Shown: piece after piece, positions 7,916 to 18,423 of the stretch
Layout of the letters: each line of letters starts with the position of its first letter
Position numbering within the stretch: position 1 is the stretch's first letter
Assembly: GCA_963807235.1 (NCBI GenBank)
Contig: CAWEBF010000021.1
Span: 1-64,000 of the forward strand
Origin: CAWEBF01 sp963807235
GTDB lineage: Bacteria > Acidobacteriota > Vicinamibacteria > Vicinamibacterales > UBA2999
Direction of reading: 5' to 3'
Length of the DNA: 64,000 nucleotides
Made by a program: the position numbers and the translations under genes
Notes under the pieces: model-generated
Databases searched by the model: none
Seen by the model: the letters and a program-made list of their open reading frames with translations, nothing else
Told to the model about the DNA's origin: nothing

Positions 7916-10812
7916 GCCCCGCGGGCCAGTTGACGACGATCGTCAGCGGCGCCACGGCTCCCTCCAGCATGTTGACGAGGAAGCGCTGGCCGTCGGGTGA
8001 AACGTCATACGGCCAATACCCGTCGGCCGTTGGTACGTCGAACAAGCGCTGCACCGCCCCCACCGCCAAGCGCGACCCGTTCGCCGTAACGCCCGCTGCC
8101 ATCAGCGTGTTCCCTGCAAGGTAGAAGATCTCCTTGCCGTCGCGGCGCCACCGCGCGCTGTCTCCGCCACCCGTCGAGATCCGCACCTTCCCGCCCGGAC
8201 CTGGGAACGGCACGACGTACACCTCGGATCGTCCGGACTCGTTCGAGTTGTACGCCACCCAGCGGCCGTCTGGAGAAAACTGGCTCGCGAGTTCAAAGAA
8301 CGGCGCCTCGATGAACCCATAGGGCTTGCGATCGCCGAACAGGGGCAAGACCCAGATATCGGGAGTCGACCCCTTGGCCCACCTCATGTAAAGCAGGAAT
8401 CGGCCGTCGGGGGACCAACTCTCCGGATACTTGTTGGCATCATCCGCGAGCAGCACGTTCTCGGGGCCCGCCCCGTTGGACGCCTTCTGAAACAGATCAC
8501 GTGGTCCCTTCTGGGTCGATGCGAAGACTACGCGGTGGCCATCGGGCGACCAGATCGACCCCGGCGCAACTGCAGTCGATACAACTCCACTCACCGTGAG
8601 AGGCGTCCGCACGCCGCGCGCCACATCGAAGAGCCAGACGTTCGCGGCCTCCCGTGAATCGGTCACGACGACGGATGCCTGACGGCCGTCCGGCGAGAGG
8701 TGCACACCACTCCCGTGCCGCGCCGCGTCGCCCAGGGTCCCGGTCTGTCTGCCCGCGCGATCGAACCAGACCAACCGCGAGGTCATCAGTGCTTCAAAGA
8801 CGAGGACGCCGGTGGCCGAGACCGTAAAGGCTGCGAGCGTGCCCGTCGGAGGGACCCCCGGACTGAAGTTGACCTGTTCCGCCACCGCCATGGCCTGGCC
8901 CGACAGCGTCAGGCCGGTCGCGTCGAACGGCTGGGCCATCAGCGTCCCCGCGCGTGGGAAGACCAGGAATCCCGCCGCGTACTGTGCGTTGGCAAACGAG
9001 TCGAGCAGCCGTGTGCGGTCCGGCGAATCGAGCGATCCGACGTAAACGCCGGACGTGGGTTTGCCACCGGCCGCGTAGAGAAAGTGTCGCCCGTCGGGCA
9101 AGAAGAACGGGTGCCCGTGCCAGAGCTCGCCGCTTCTGGTATCGAGAGTGGTCGCAATGGCAGGCGTTCCCCCGGCCGCGGCCACACGCGAGAGCGGGCG
9201 GTAAGCTTCAGGCGAAAACAGGATCACATCGCCCCGGCCCCAGGATCCAGGCAAGCCCGTGTTCGTATCGCAGAGCGAGAGGGTAGGGCCACCGGACGCA
9301 TCGATCTTCTTGAGTTTGCCGCCCGCGGAGAACGCGATGAAGCGACTGTCAGGCGACCAGAAAGGCCCCGCAGCGCCCTCCGTATCCGCAAGCGGCTGGG
9401 CCGCCAGACCCGCGAGCTCACGGACCCACAAGACGATGCGGCCGTTCGCGTCGTTCGCGACGAAGGCCAGGCGCCGGCCGTCGGGCGAGAGGGCCAGCTT
9501 GTCGTATAGGGGGAGACTGGGGTTCTCGTTGCCCGGCGGCACAAATGTGCTGCGATAGACGCGCGTCGTCAACCGGTGCGCGACGGAGATAGAGCGCCGC
9601 AGCCAGGCCAAGCGTCGTCGCAAGAAACACGGCAGCCGCGATCCACCCGAACAGTCGGGTCCTCGCCCGCGATCGAGCCTGCGTGTCGACACCGGGTGCC
9701 GCCACGGCGGTCTGCAATCCGCTTTCCGCGATCCACTGCAGCTCGCTCGTCAGATCGTGTGCGCTCTGCCAGCGCTCGTCGGGGTCTTTCGCCAGACACT
9801 TCTTGACGACGCGATCCAGTGCGGGCGGACTGAGCGGTTGCAGCACCGAGATCGGCGGTGGGTCCGACGACAGGATCGCCGAGATGACGCTCGCCTGACT
9901 CGTCCCCTCGAACGCCCTCCTGCCTGTGAGCATCTCGTAGACCAGAACGCCAAAGGCGAAGATGTCCGTGCGCGCGTCCGCGGGCTGCCCTTCGAGCTGC
10001 TCCGGCGCCATGTACTGCACCGTGCCGAGGATCGTGCCCCGTCCCGTCAGCGACGGGCTGACGTTTGGCGCGGCGCTCGTCCCGACAACCCCTCCCACGC
10101 TTGGTCGCAGCTTCGCCAGCCCGAAGTCCAGAAGCTTCGTACCCGACGTGGTGAGCATGACGTTGGCCGGCTTCAGGTCGCGGTGCGTGATCCCCTGACG
10201 GTGCGCCTTGTCGAGCGCGTCGGCAATCTGGATCGCGTACTGGAGCGCGCGATCGAGCGGGAGTGGTCCCTTCGCCAATCGCTCGGCCAGCGTCTCGCCG
10301 TCGAGGTACTCCATCACCAGGAAGTCCATCGGCTGCCCTGAGCCTGTCGCAGGGTCCTGGCTCCCGACGTCGTGCAGCGTGCAGATGTGTGGATGATTCA
10401 ACGCGGCGACGGCGCGGGCCTCGCGTTGGAAGCGCTCGCGGGCGTGCGGGTCGTCGGCGATGTGCGCGGTCAGGACCTTGATCGCCACGGTGCGCTCGAG
10501 TCGCGTGTCGCGCGCTTTGTAGACCTCGCCCATCCCGCCCGCGCCGATCTTCGACGCCAACTGATACGGGCCGATGCGTTGACCCTCGAGATTCCTCATC
10601 ACTGTCGCGTCGTCGATTCGAACCAGCACTGGTGTCTCGAACAAGCTCTCCGCGCGCGCGTCCCACGCCAGGAGCGACTCCACCTCCTGGCGCAGCGCCT
10701 CGTCGCCGCCGCACCTCTCGGCGAGGTACGCGGGGCGACTGTCTGCCGGGAGCGCTCGCGCGCCCTCGAACACGTCGGCTACGCGCGGCCAGTCCTTCGG
10801 GGGGAGGGGCAC
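7905..10812 (-). CDS. Transmembrane Ser/Thr kinase with PD40 propeller, one frame break
   Basis: The N-terminal approximately 65 residues form a short helical lead, then a kinase domain (about 80-350): GAGGMGEVYKARD, AIKVL, HRDLKPANVM, DFGLAK, GTVQYMAPEQLEG. A single membrane helix (about residues 400-420, WIAAAVFLATTLGLAAALYL) is followed by a frame break near 9580 and then a C-terminal periplasmic WD40/PD40 propeller with repeated LSPDGR, WSPDSR and FSPDGR blades to the stop at 7905. About 968 codons. Relative to the kinase at 36-37.5 kb, it carries a roughly eight-residue insert (DPATGSGQP) just after HDVGSQ, encoded by a palindromic repeat. The sensor is extracytoplasmic and the kinase cytoplasmic. 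Confidence 0.8.
10336..10354. repeat. Dispersed palindromic repeat inside a kinase gene
   Basis: CCCTGAGCCTGTCGCAGGG, an imperfect palindrome (CCCTG...CAGGG). It is close to the CCCTGAGCCTGTCGAAGGG repeat that I recall as widespread in many bacterial genomes. Here it lies in frame within the kinase gene and encodes part of the extra loop after the HDVGSQ motif. Confidence 0.6.
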
Positions 10813-10927
10813 GTGCGCTGGATTTTACTCTTGGGCCGTGATGCTCAAACGCTTTGTTTACGTGCTCAAGAACGTCGCCGACCCGCCGCCTGAGCGCATG
10901 GAACCAACGGTCGGGGCACGGTCAGAT

Positions 10928-13106
10928 TCACTCGTGGGCGACCGGCAGAATGATCGAGAACTTCGCGCCGCGGTCGAGATTGTTCGCAGCCGAAATCTGG
11001 CCGCCGTGGCGTTCGATGATGGAGCGACAGATCGAAAGGCCCATTCCCAGTCCTTCCGGCCTGCTGGTGACGAAGGGATCGAAGATCGACTCGAGCTTTT
11101 CCGGCAGCGATTCCAGTGCCGCTGTCCTGAACTTCGACCAGCACTCTCGATTGATCAATCGAATTCGTCCGTATGACCAGGCGCCGCACGCCGTCGAGTC
11201 CGGTTCCGCTCATGGCGCTGAAGGCATTGAGCATCAGGTTCAAGAAGACCTGCTGAAGCTGGACGCTGTCACCCTTGACCGGGCGGACGTCGGACGACAG
11301 GTCGAGGTGGACCGTGACCTTGTGCAGATTCGCGTCGCCGTGCACGATGCGCTCGACGAAGCGGATCACATCGTTCACGTCGACATCGGTCAAGCCCGCC
11401 GCCCTGCTGTCGCGCTTGAGCATGGTGCGCATCCCGCCAAGGACTTCGCTGGCGCGCTCGGTGACCTCCTTGATGTCAGCCAGAATGCTGCGCACCTCCT
11501 GAAGATCGGGCTCGGGTGCGTCGAGTAAACGCACGCCGACGTGGGAGTTGGTGAGGATCGCGGCGAGTGGCTGACTCATTTCGTGCGTCAGGGTGGCGGT
11601 GAGCTCGCCGAGTGTGGCAACGCGTGCGACGTGCTCCAGTTCCGCCCGCTTCTGCGCGGCCGACGCCTCCGCCTGTTTGCGAGCCGTGACATCCATCGAA
11701 ACGCCGAACAGCTTTGGGCCGGTGCTGTCGTCAGGCCCCACGCAACGACCGCGCCCCTGAATCCATCGGGCCGCCATGCCATCCGCGTGCCGCAGGCGAT
11801 ACTCTATTTCGTATTCGCCTCGCGTCTCGAGCGCCTGTTTGATCGCGCCTTCACGCGCGGCGCGATCATCGGGGTGCACGCGATCGACAATTGCCGCAAA
11901 ATCGAGGAGCGTGTCCGGCTCGAGGCCAAGCAGCGAGCGCCCCCGCTCGGTCATCCACACATCGTTGCCGGAAACGTCCCACACCCACATGCCCAGGTTT
12001 CCTGCTTCCGCGGCGAGACCCATCAGGTTCGCGCTCTCACGCAACGCTTCTTTCGAGCGTCTTTCCTCTTCGATCACGACCGCGAGCAGCATCAGCGGAG
12101 TGGCTGTCACGAGGAGGAATAGTTGCAGGGCCAGCGCATTCTCAATGGGGGTTTGGTCCAGGAACGGGCCGTGCCCGCGCATCGTTCCCCAAATCGCTTG
12201 GAACGTAATGATCAACATCGAGACGCTGATGCCGCCAAGGCCGAAGCGCAGCGCCGCCCAGATGAGCAGGGGAATCGGCGTATATAAGAGAGCAGGTGAA
12301 GCGCTGGGACCCGCGGGCGCTCGATCGAACACGAAGATTCCCAGCGCCACCGTACACGCGCCGAGGACAGCGGCTTCCATTACGCGGCGGGGGGACAGGG
12401 CTCTCGGGCGCCAGGCGAACAGATGATGCGCACCCAGCAGAAACAGTGGCACGAGGACGACTGTCGTGACCGCATTCGAGATTCCCAGGTTGCGCCATTC
12501 GACCCAATAGCGAGTGCCGTAACCCCAGGAGACCGTAAAGGAAGCACCCCAGAAGGCGGCTCCAAAAGGAACGAGCACGACGGCGATGAGGACGAAGAGA
12601 ATCGCGTCACGAAGCGTGATCGCCTTGAGCGGAGACTTGATGAGAAAGCGAATCCCCGCCGCTGCGGCGATGCACTTCAACGCATCGAAGGCCTCGCAGG
12701 TTAATGCGTACAACAGCGGCCAGTGCTCCTGTTGGGTCGCCAGAAAATGAGCGCTGACGGCAGCGAGTACGTAGGCCCACCAGTGCCGAGTGGGGACGAG
12801 CAGCAGGATGCAAACCAGAACCGCGTGCGGGGGGAAAAAGAGTGAGACTTTGCTGTCTGGGAAAGTAAGCGCCCAGGCGATTTGCGTGGCGACGTAATAG
12901 CTGACGGCGCTCGCCAGGACGCAGCCCACCGTGCGAAGCGCTGCCCAGGCGGAGCGTCCTACTGGTCCGGCGTTTGTCCGAGCCGCCGGTTCGCGATTCA
13001 GTAGCTGTTCGCGCTGAACATCGATCAGTTCCGTGGCCGTTTTCCTTCCCGGTGCCAACCCAAAAATTTTGCGGGTCGCCGCGCCGCGTTCGTCAGCGGT
13101 CAGCAT
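10928..13106 (-). CDS. Membrane histidine kinase (MASE1-PAS-HisKA-HATPase), one frame break
   Basis: An N-terminal cytoplasmic tail of about 50 residues is followed by eight or so membrane helices (about 55-340) with MASE1-like text (FFPPHAVLVCILLLVPTRHW). Next come a PAS domain (about 360-480, AGNLGMWVWDVSGNDVWMTE, then RVHPDDR), an H-box THEMSQPLAAILTNSHVG, N-box NLMLNAFSAM and G1 box DSGTGI. A frame break near 11110 is followed by FDPFVTSRPEGLGMGLSICR and a stop at 10928, completing the ATPase domain. About 726 codons. The architecture resembles soluble redox/aromatic sensors such as FixL/TodS kinases at the H-box. No response regulator is adjacent; the kinase gene downstream (115 bases) is on the same strand. 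Confidence 0.8.
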
Positions 13107-13297
13107 CTCCTTGTCAGCTGAGCATTGTCAACTTGAGGTTCGGCGAGTTAGCGATAGCTTACGGGTTATGTGAAAGGGCGTTCAGGGCGGATGTTCAGCA
13201 GCCTGTTAAGATTCATGGCGCGGGACGACGCTATGAAGCCGATTGACAGAGCGCGTCGAGCAAGGCCGGTTCTTGGAGCGCTCCTGGAGATAACAAC
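13107..13297. promoter_or_regulatory. Divergent intergenic region (191 bp)
   Basis: Separates the histidine kinase start from the DUF6152 gene start and must hold promoters for both. I see no confident sigma-70 hexamers or operator palindromes. A GGAGATAAC stretch about 11 bases before the ATG at 13298 is the probable ribosome binding site of the DUF6152 gene. Confidence 0.35.
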
Positions 13298-14348
13298 ATG
13301 CGACAGTTCTTCGGGATTATGAGCTTGATTCTGGGTCTCGCCGTGTTCGGGGATGTTGCTCACGCGCATCACAGTCAGGCGGGTATCTTCGATTCGAGAA
13401 AGCCAATGATCGAAGTCACCGGCGTCGTCAAGTCCGTATCGTGGCGCAACCCGCATGGACAGATCCTCCTGTCCGTGCGGGATGAGAAAGGTGTGGAGAC
13501 CATTTGGGATGCTGAAACAGCGTCGATCAGCATTCTGCGGAATCGCGGCGTAGACGGAAGCTCGATTCGCGTCGGCGATCGTGTGACGATCGCGGGCTAC
13601 GCCTTCGATGCGCGGCCGACCCGAGATTCTTGCGCGCAACGTGCTGCTGCCGAACGGCAACGAGTTCAGCTTCGGGTCGGCCAACCCCTACTTCGCAGCC
13701 GGGAAAGCCGGGCGTCTGGTCGGCGGCGTCAGGATCGCCGGCGATGTCGCTGCCGCGAAAGCCAAGGCCGACGGTCTGTTCCGCGTCTGGTCGACGATCA
13801 TGAGCGACCCCGCCGCGTTTCCGATGTTCAAGGGGGGCTATCCGCTGACCGCCGCCGGGAAGGCCGGGCTTGCGAAATGGAATCCGCGCAACAACATCCT
13901 CCTGAAGTGCGGAACGAAGGGCACGCCGCTCATCATGATTTCTCCGCTGCCGATGGATTTCAGGAGGGAGGGTGAGAAGATCATCATGCGGCTCGAAGAG
14001 TACGACTCGGTGCGCACGATCCACATGAATCCGAAGGCGGTGGCGCCCGCGGCGCACACGTTGTTCGGCTTTTCGCGAGGACGGTGGGAAGGCACGACCC
14101 TGGTGGTCGAGACCGATCACATTGCGGCTGGCTACTTCGATCACGAGGGCACGCCACAGAGCGATCAGATCAAGACGGTCGAGCGCTTCATCCCGAATGC
14201 GGATTACAGCCGTCTCGACTACATCCTGACGACAACGGATCCCGTCAACTTCACGAAGCCCTTCGACCTCAAGCGGTACTTCGTATGGAAGCCTGAGAAC
14301 CAGGTCCACCCGTATGAATGCCTCGATCGCTTCGAGCCCGGCAAGTAA
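13298..14348 (+). CDS. DUF6152-family secreted protein, one frame break
   Basis: Signal peptide at residues 1-24 (ends DVAHAHH). The DUF6152 core follows: HHSQAGIFDSRKPM, then VVKSVSWRNPHGQILLSV, an OB-like small beta domain. Near 13612 the frame changes; the second part includes an NEFSFGSANPYFA segment and a C-terminal domain with FSRGRWEGTTLVVETDHI, found also at 14754-15539 and 30457-31257. About 350 codons. DUF6152 proteins are abundant in Acidobacteria; their function is not known to me. It is probably the first gene of an operon with the next DUF6152 gene (55 bases) and the metallo-beta-lactamase gene. Confidence 0.7.
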
Positions 14349-14403
14349 TGCGCCATCCGAAGCGTGAGCGAAGCGAGCCCTTACGAGGACGGAGGGGACG
14401 ACG

Positions 14404-15539
14404 ATGACAAGAGTGACACACGCGGTACTCGTCGCCACCCTGCTCACGGTACCGGTGCTCGTCGAACGCGCCTACGCGCACCACGGCGCCGGCCGCTACG
14501 ATCCAAGGCAGAACGTGGAGCTCGAGGGCACGCTGACACGGCTCGACTTCGTCAACCCGCATTCGTATGTCTATTTCGATGTCGTCGGTGCCGACGGTAA
14601 GGTCATCGCGATGAAATGCGAGACGTCGGGGGGCCACGGTGCTCCGGCGCTCGGGCTGGTCGCCGGAGATGTTCGTGCCGGGCACGTCCATCAAGGTGAC
14701 GGGCCACCCGCATCGCGACGATCCGACTGCGTGCACAGTGGAGACGTTGACGCTTGGCCAATAAGCCGACGCTCGAGCGCTATCAGCAGCTGAGCGACGC
14801 GAAATCCGTCAATCGCGCGAAACGACCTTTCCGGCTGTCGAACGGCAAGCCGAACCTCGCCGGCGACTGGGCGCAGGAGCAACAGGTCCTGGCAACGCCG
14901 CCCGGCGGGCGCGCCGGGCTCGTGCCGATCAGCCAGGCCGCCGCGATCAGGGCCGGCAAAGTGCCGATGCCGGACGGACCCGCCGGCTGGTTCCCGCCGC
15001 CCGTGACGTTGACCGCAGCGGGACAAGCGGCAGCAGAGGCGCTGCGCAAGCGGCCGACGTCGGAGAACCCGCGGCTCTCCTGCCAGATCACGAGCATCCT
15101 GTTCGACTGGGTGTTCGACGGCACGATCAACCGCATCACGCAGAGCGCGAGCGCCATCAAGATGGAGTACGGCGCCTCGCCCGGCCTGACGCGGACCGTG
15201 CATATGAACATGACCGCGCACCCGGCCAAAGTCGCGCCGAGCCGCGGCGGTCATTCGATCGGCCGCTGGGACGGCGATACGCTCGTCGTCGACACTGTCG
15301 GCTTCGAGCCCGGCAGCCTCGCAGGCAACCTCCCTCACAGCAACAAACTGCACGTCGTCGAGCGCTTCACGCTGAATCCCACGACGCTCGAGCTGACCCG
15401 CGGCATCGTCGCCGAAGATCCCGTCTACTTCGCGGACAAGTACGTGGATTCCGATAGTGTCCTGCCGGCGGATGCGCCGTTCAGGGTCGAGGCCTGCAAG
15501 GAGCTTGCGCCGGAGTATCAGCAAACCGGGCGGAAGTGA
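14404..15539 (+). CDS. DUF6152-family secreted protein, two frame breaks
   Basis: Signal peptide (residues 1-24, ends ERAYA), then HHGAGRYDPRQNVELEGTL and LDFVNPHSYVYFDV, the DUF6152 core. The frame breaks at a run of six G near 14630 and again near 14755; between them the third frame reads FVPGTSIKVTGHPHRDDPTA and CTVETLTL, and after them NKPTLERYQQLS and SNGKPNLAGDWAQEQQ, with GRWDGDTLVVDTVGF near the end. About 378 codons. It is a paralogue of the preceding gene, with the same two-domain layout. Its stop overlaps the GTG start of the metallo-beta-lactamase gene, indicating translational coupling. Confidence 0.7.
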
Positions 15540-16413
15540 ACTTCACCAAGCGTCGTCGGCTGGCAATCCTGCTGGCAGTCCTGAGCGTTGTTGTGCTGTA
15601 CTCGTCGGCAGGCGGCTGAACGCGACAAAGGTTGGCGGACAGGGGCCCGCCGAACCGTTCCGCATAGCTGGCAACTTTTACTACGTTGGGGCGACCGACG
15701 TCGCGGCTTTCCTCATTACCGGGCCCGAGGGTCACGTCGTGCTCGACGGCGGTTATCCCACCACCGCGCGGTTGATCATGGCGAGCATCGCGAAGCTCGG
15801 CTTCGACATCAAGGACGTCAAAGTGCTCCTGAACTCGGAGCCGCACCCCGACCACGGGGGCGGGCTGGCGGTGCTCCAGCAGGCGTCGGGTGCCCAGTTG
15901 TGGGCCAGCGACGCGAGCGCCGACTCCCTTGCCTCCGGCGGCGACGACCCCGACGCCTTCCTGCCATTGAGGGCCCTCATCTGGATCGGCGTCCTCGGCT
16001 ACCCGCCTCCGCGCGTCGACCACCGGTTCAAGGATGGCGACACGATCCGTGTGGGACCGATCGCGCTCACCGCGCACGTCACCGGCGGCCACACGCGCGG
16101 ATGCACCTCGTGGTCGTTTCCCGTCCGCGACGGTGACCGCATCCTGAACGTCGTGAGCGCGTGTGACCTCGGAGTGCTGGCAACCTCAAGGTATCCAGAA
16201 CAAGGGGCAGACCGCGAGCGCAGCATCCGCGTGCTCCGCGGCCTCCCGGCCGATATCTGGGTGACGTGTCATGCACGATGGTGGGGCAGGTACCGCAAGT
16301 TCGTCGCGAGCACCACTGCGAAGAACCCCGTGGACCCGTTCATCGACCCCGAGGGCTACCGCGCATTCATCGATGCCGCCGAAGCGGAATTACGCCAAGG
16401 TCGGGTGCACTAG
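15536..16413 (+). CDS. Subclass-B3-like metallo-beta-lactamase with ExHxDH motif, one frame break
   Basis: Best start is the GTG at 15536, overlapping the upstream stop. It yields KRRRLAILLAVLSVVVLYSS, a clean signal peptide, before a frame break near 15612; the mature frame then reads GNFYYVGATDVAAFLI. Zinc ligands: NSEPHPDHGGGL (Glu replaces the first His of HxHxDH; His, Asp and His remain), GGHTRGCTSW and TCHARWWG near the C-terminus. About 292 codons, the normal B3 size. B3 enzymes hydrolyse beta-lactams in the periplasm with two zinc ions; B3 variants with Glu at the first ligand have been described. Linked DUF6152 genes give no clue to the substrate. Beta-lactamase activity is likely but not certain. 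Confidence 0.75.
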
Positions 16414-16443
16414 CAGCACGACGCTGCCTGTGGTGGAAGTGTT

Positions 16444-16518
16444 TGGTACCGGTACGGGGATTCGAACCCCGGTCCCGTGGCTGAGAACCACGTGTCCTGA
16501 CCCCTAGACGATACCGGC
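16444..16518 (-). tRNA. tRNA-Glu, anticodon CUC
   Basis: Reading the minus strand: acceptor GCCGGTA pairs with TACCGGT (first pair G-U), anticodon stem CGTGG/CCACG encloses the loop TTCTCAG with CTC as anticodon, and the T arm is GGGG-TTCGAAT-CCCC. CCA is encoded at 16444-16446. It ends 31 bases beyond the metallo-beta-lactamase stop on the other strand. No integrase or duplicated 3' end is visible nearby. Confidence 0.9.
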
Positions 16519-16599
16519 GTGGGGTGGTCGAACCTTCTGATCCTAGTAGAAGGTCCGACCGGTAGTAAAGGGCCGTGGTCGAGCTGAACTCTTGCCGTC

Positions 16600-17226
16600 C
16601 TAGCGCCGGACGCCTCTGTTCCCGCCGCGATAACCGTCCTCGTAGCCTTCGCGAAAGCCCTCGCGATAGTTCTGCTTGTAGCGATCCCGCGAGCCGTAGT
16701 CGTCCTTGTAGCCTCGGTCGCCGTCGCGGTAATCGCTGTGGCGGACAGGGTCGTAGCGATCGCGGTCTTCCCAATCCTCGCGGCCCTTCTCGAAGCCTTC
16801 GGCGTAGCCGCGCGCGTGGGCGGGCTCGTCGTAGCCGCCGCGACGGTCGCCGCCCCGTTCGCTCCAGCCCGCGCCGCGCACCCGCTCGAACCCTTCGCGG
16901 TAGCCCGTTTCGAAGCCGCGGCGGAACTCGTCGCGGTAGCGGCCGCGGTCCCCCTGATTGTTGTTGTAGCCGCGGTCGCCATCGTTGTACGCCCCGTGGC
17001 GCCGCAGGTTGTATGACCGGCTCTGACGGGCGTCCTGCTCGCCCTCGCGCCGGCCCTCACGGTAGCCGCGCTCGAAAGTCGCAGAGGCGCCGGCGCGGCT
17101 GGACTGGCTGCCGGCCCAACCAGGGCCGTTTCGGCCAGGCCATCCCTGAGCGGACGCACAGGCTGGGGCAAGGAGGGTGACGGAAAGAACGGCGCCAACG
17201 AGTGGGCCAACAGAACGGGCTTGCAT
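16600..17226 (-). CDS. Repetitive secreted Arg/Gly/Tyr/Asp-rich protein
   Basis: 208 residues with a signal peptide (1-27, ends ACASAQ). The mature part is made of irregular repeats of the type F-x-x-G-Y-x-E-G-x, for example FRRGFETGYREGFERV, ARGYAEGFEKGRED and YREGFREGYEDGYRGG, mixed with DRGY/DRYD units. It is strongly charged and lacks cysteines in the mature part, so it is probably extended or amphipathic-helical. I recall similar YREG-repeat proteins in acidobacterial genomes, function unknown. It is divergent from the proline-racemase-fold gene. Confidence 0.6.
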   Translation of the reverse strand: MQARSVGPLVGAVLSVTLLAPACASAQGWPGRNGPGWAGSQSSRAGASATFERGYREGRREGEQDARQSRSYNLRRHGAYNDGDRGYNNNQGDRGRYRDEFRRGFETGYREGFERVRGAGWSERGGDRRGGYDEPAHARGYAEGFEKGREDWEDRDRYDPVRHSDYRDGDRGYKDDYGSRDRYKQNYREGFREGYEDGYRGGNRGVRR

Positions 17227-17328
17227 GAGATCCCCCGAAGGGCGGCTGGCACCCTGGAATTGTGCAAACCTCGCGCCACTCCTTCACGTCCCTTTCGCTT
17301 CGGCAGACTGGCAGTTTCTCCGCCGTCG

Positions 17329-18423
17329 ATGTCCACCCCCGAGGTCACCCTCCTTCGCGCTTCGCGCTTCGGAGGGCGGCCCTCCTTGGCTTCGCGGAAG
17401 GGGGGCAGGAATGAGATAGAGTGCGGCGGCCTGAGGACCATCTCCACGATCGACTCGCATGTCGGCGGGCAGATTGTCCGCTTCGTCGTCGATGGCGTGC
17501 CGCGCGCGCTCGGCGACACCCCGGTCGAGAAGGCGGCCTGGTTCAAGCGCCATGCGGACGCCCTGCGTTGCGCACTCGTCCTGGAGCCGCGGGGTCACGC
17601 CGATGTGACCGCCGTGGCCCTGACCGAGACGTCCGCGCCGGATGCGCACGCGGGCCTGCTCTTCATGGAGGGCGGCGGCTACCCTCGCTACGCCGCATGT
17701 GCCGTCGTGGCCGCGGCGGCGGTGTGCACGTCTCGCGGCCTGATCGTGACCTCCGGCGCCGACGGGGCCGAACGGCTGCTGACTTTCGAAACCGCGATCG
17801 GCCTGGTACACGCGCGCGTCCGGCAGGCCGGGCCGGTGACGACCGTGGCCGTGAACGCCGGTCCCGCGTTCGTCCACACGGCGGGCACCGCGGTTCAGCG
17901 CGGGTCAAGGCGGGTGCCCGTGGACATCGCGTTCGGCGGCGACTTCTACGCGATCGTGGACAGCGAGGCCGCGGGCGTGCCGTTCGACCGCGCCCACGTC
18001 GCGGACCTCAGGCGCGTGGGGCTGGAGCTGCACGCCGAGATCGACAAGCGCGTCACGCTGGCGCATCCGCTGCTCGGAAGCTCGCAGCCGCTCGCCGGCG
18101 TCGTATTAACGGGCCCCGCGTCCACCGACGGCGCCCATCTGCGAGGTGTGGTCGTCACACGCCACGGCGTGGTGGACCGCTCGTCGCTTTCGGGCTCGGC
18201 AGCCGTCATGGCTGTGCTCGACGCGATGGGCATCGTGGCCGAGGGGCAGCCGTTCGTCCACGAAGGGATCGCCGGCCTGGTGGTCCACGGCACGCTCCTT
18301 CGGCGTACGACGGTGGGGGACTTTCCGGCCGTGGATCTCGAGCTCGCCGCCGAGACGTGGGTGATCGGCGAGCACAACTGGCACCTGCACGACTCCGATC
18401 CACTCCGGCACGGCGTGAGCTGA
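17329..18423 (+). CDS. Proline racemase-fold protein lacking both catalytic cysteines
   Basis: Matches the proline racemase/hydroxyproline epimerase family from about 17431: TISTIDSHVGGQIVRFVVDG is the family N-terminus, followed by FMEGGGYPRYAACAVV and DRSSLSGSAAVM near the C-terminus. Active members have MCGH (or MSGH) and DRSPCGTG at these places; here neither cysteine is at its position. The enzyme may therefore act differently or be inactive. The start is uncertain: the ATG at 17329 lies before a palindromic repeat that would be translated, while GTG 17421 (after AGGAATGAG) would need one base change to enter this frame. About 330 core residues, cytoplasmic. Confidence 0.6.
   Translation: MSTPEVTLLRASRFGGRPSLASRKGGRNEIECGGLRTISTIDSHVGGQIVRFVVDGVPRALGDTPVEKAAWFKRHADALRCALVLEPRGHADVTAVALTETSAPDAHAGLLFMEGGGYPRYAACAVVAAAAVCTSRGLIVTSGADGAERLLTFETAIGLVHARVRQAGPVTTVAVNAGPAFVHTAGTAVQRGSRRVPVDIAFGGDFYAIVDSEAAGVPFDRAHVADLRRVGLELHAEIDKRVTLAHPLLGSSQPLAGVVLTGPASTDGAHLRGVVVTRHGVVDRSSLSGSAAVMAVLDAMGIVAEGQPFVHEGIAGLVVHGTLLRRTTVGDFPAVDLELAAETWVIGEHNWHLHDSDPLRHGVS
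17348..17386. repeat. GC-rich palindromic repeat (CCCTCC...GGAGGG)
   Basis: CCCTCC at 17348-17353 pairs with GGAGGG at 17371-17376 around a TTCGCG-rich loop; a second GCCCTCC follows at 17380-17386. I recall similar CCCTCCTTCG...GGAGGG units as dispersed repeats in acidobacterial DNA. It lies just before the conserved part of the proline-racemase-fold gene, which makes that gene's start uncertain. Confidence 0.5.

Noticed and set aside
16444..16518. tRNA-Glu as an integration site of a mobile island
   Set aside because: No integrase, no repeated tRNA 3' end and no composition change in the neighbouring genes.
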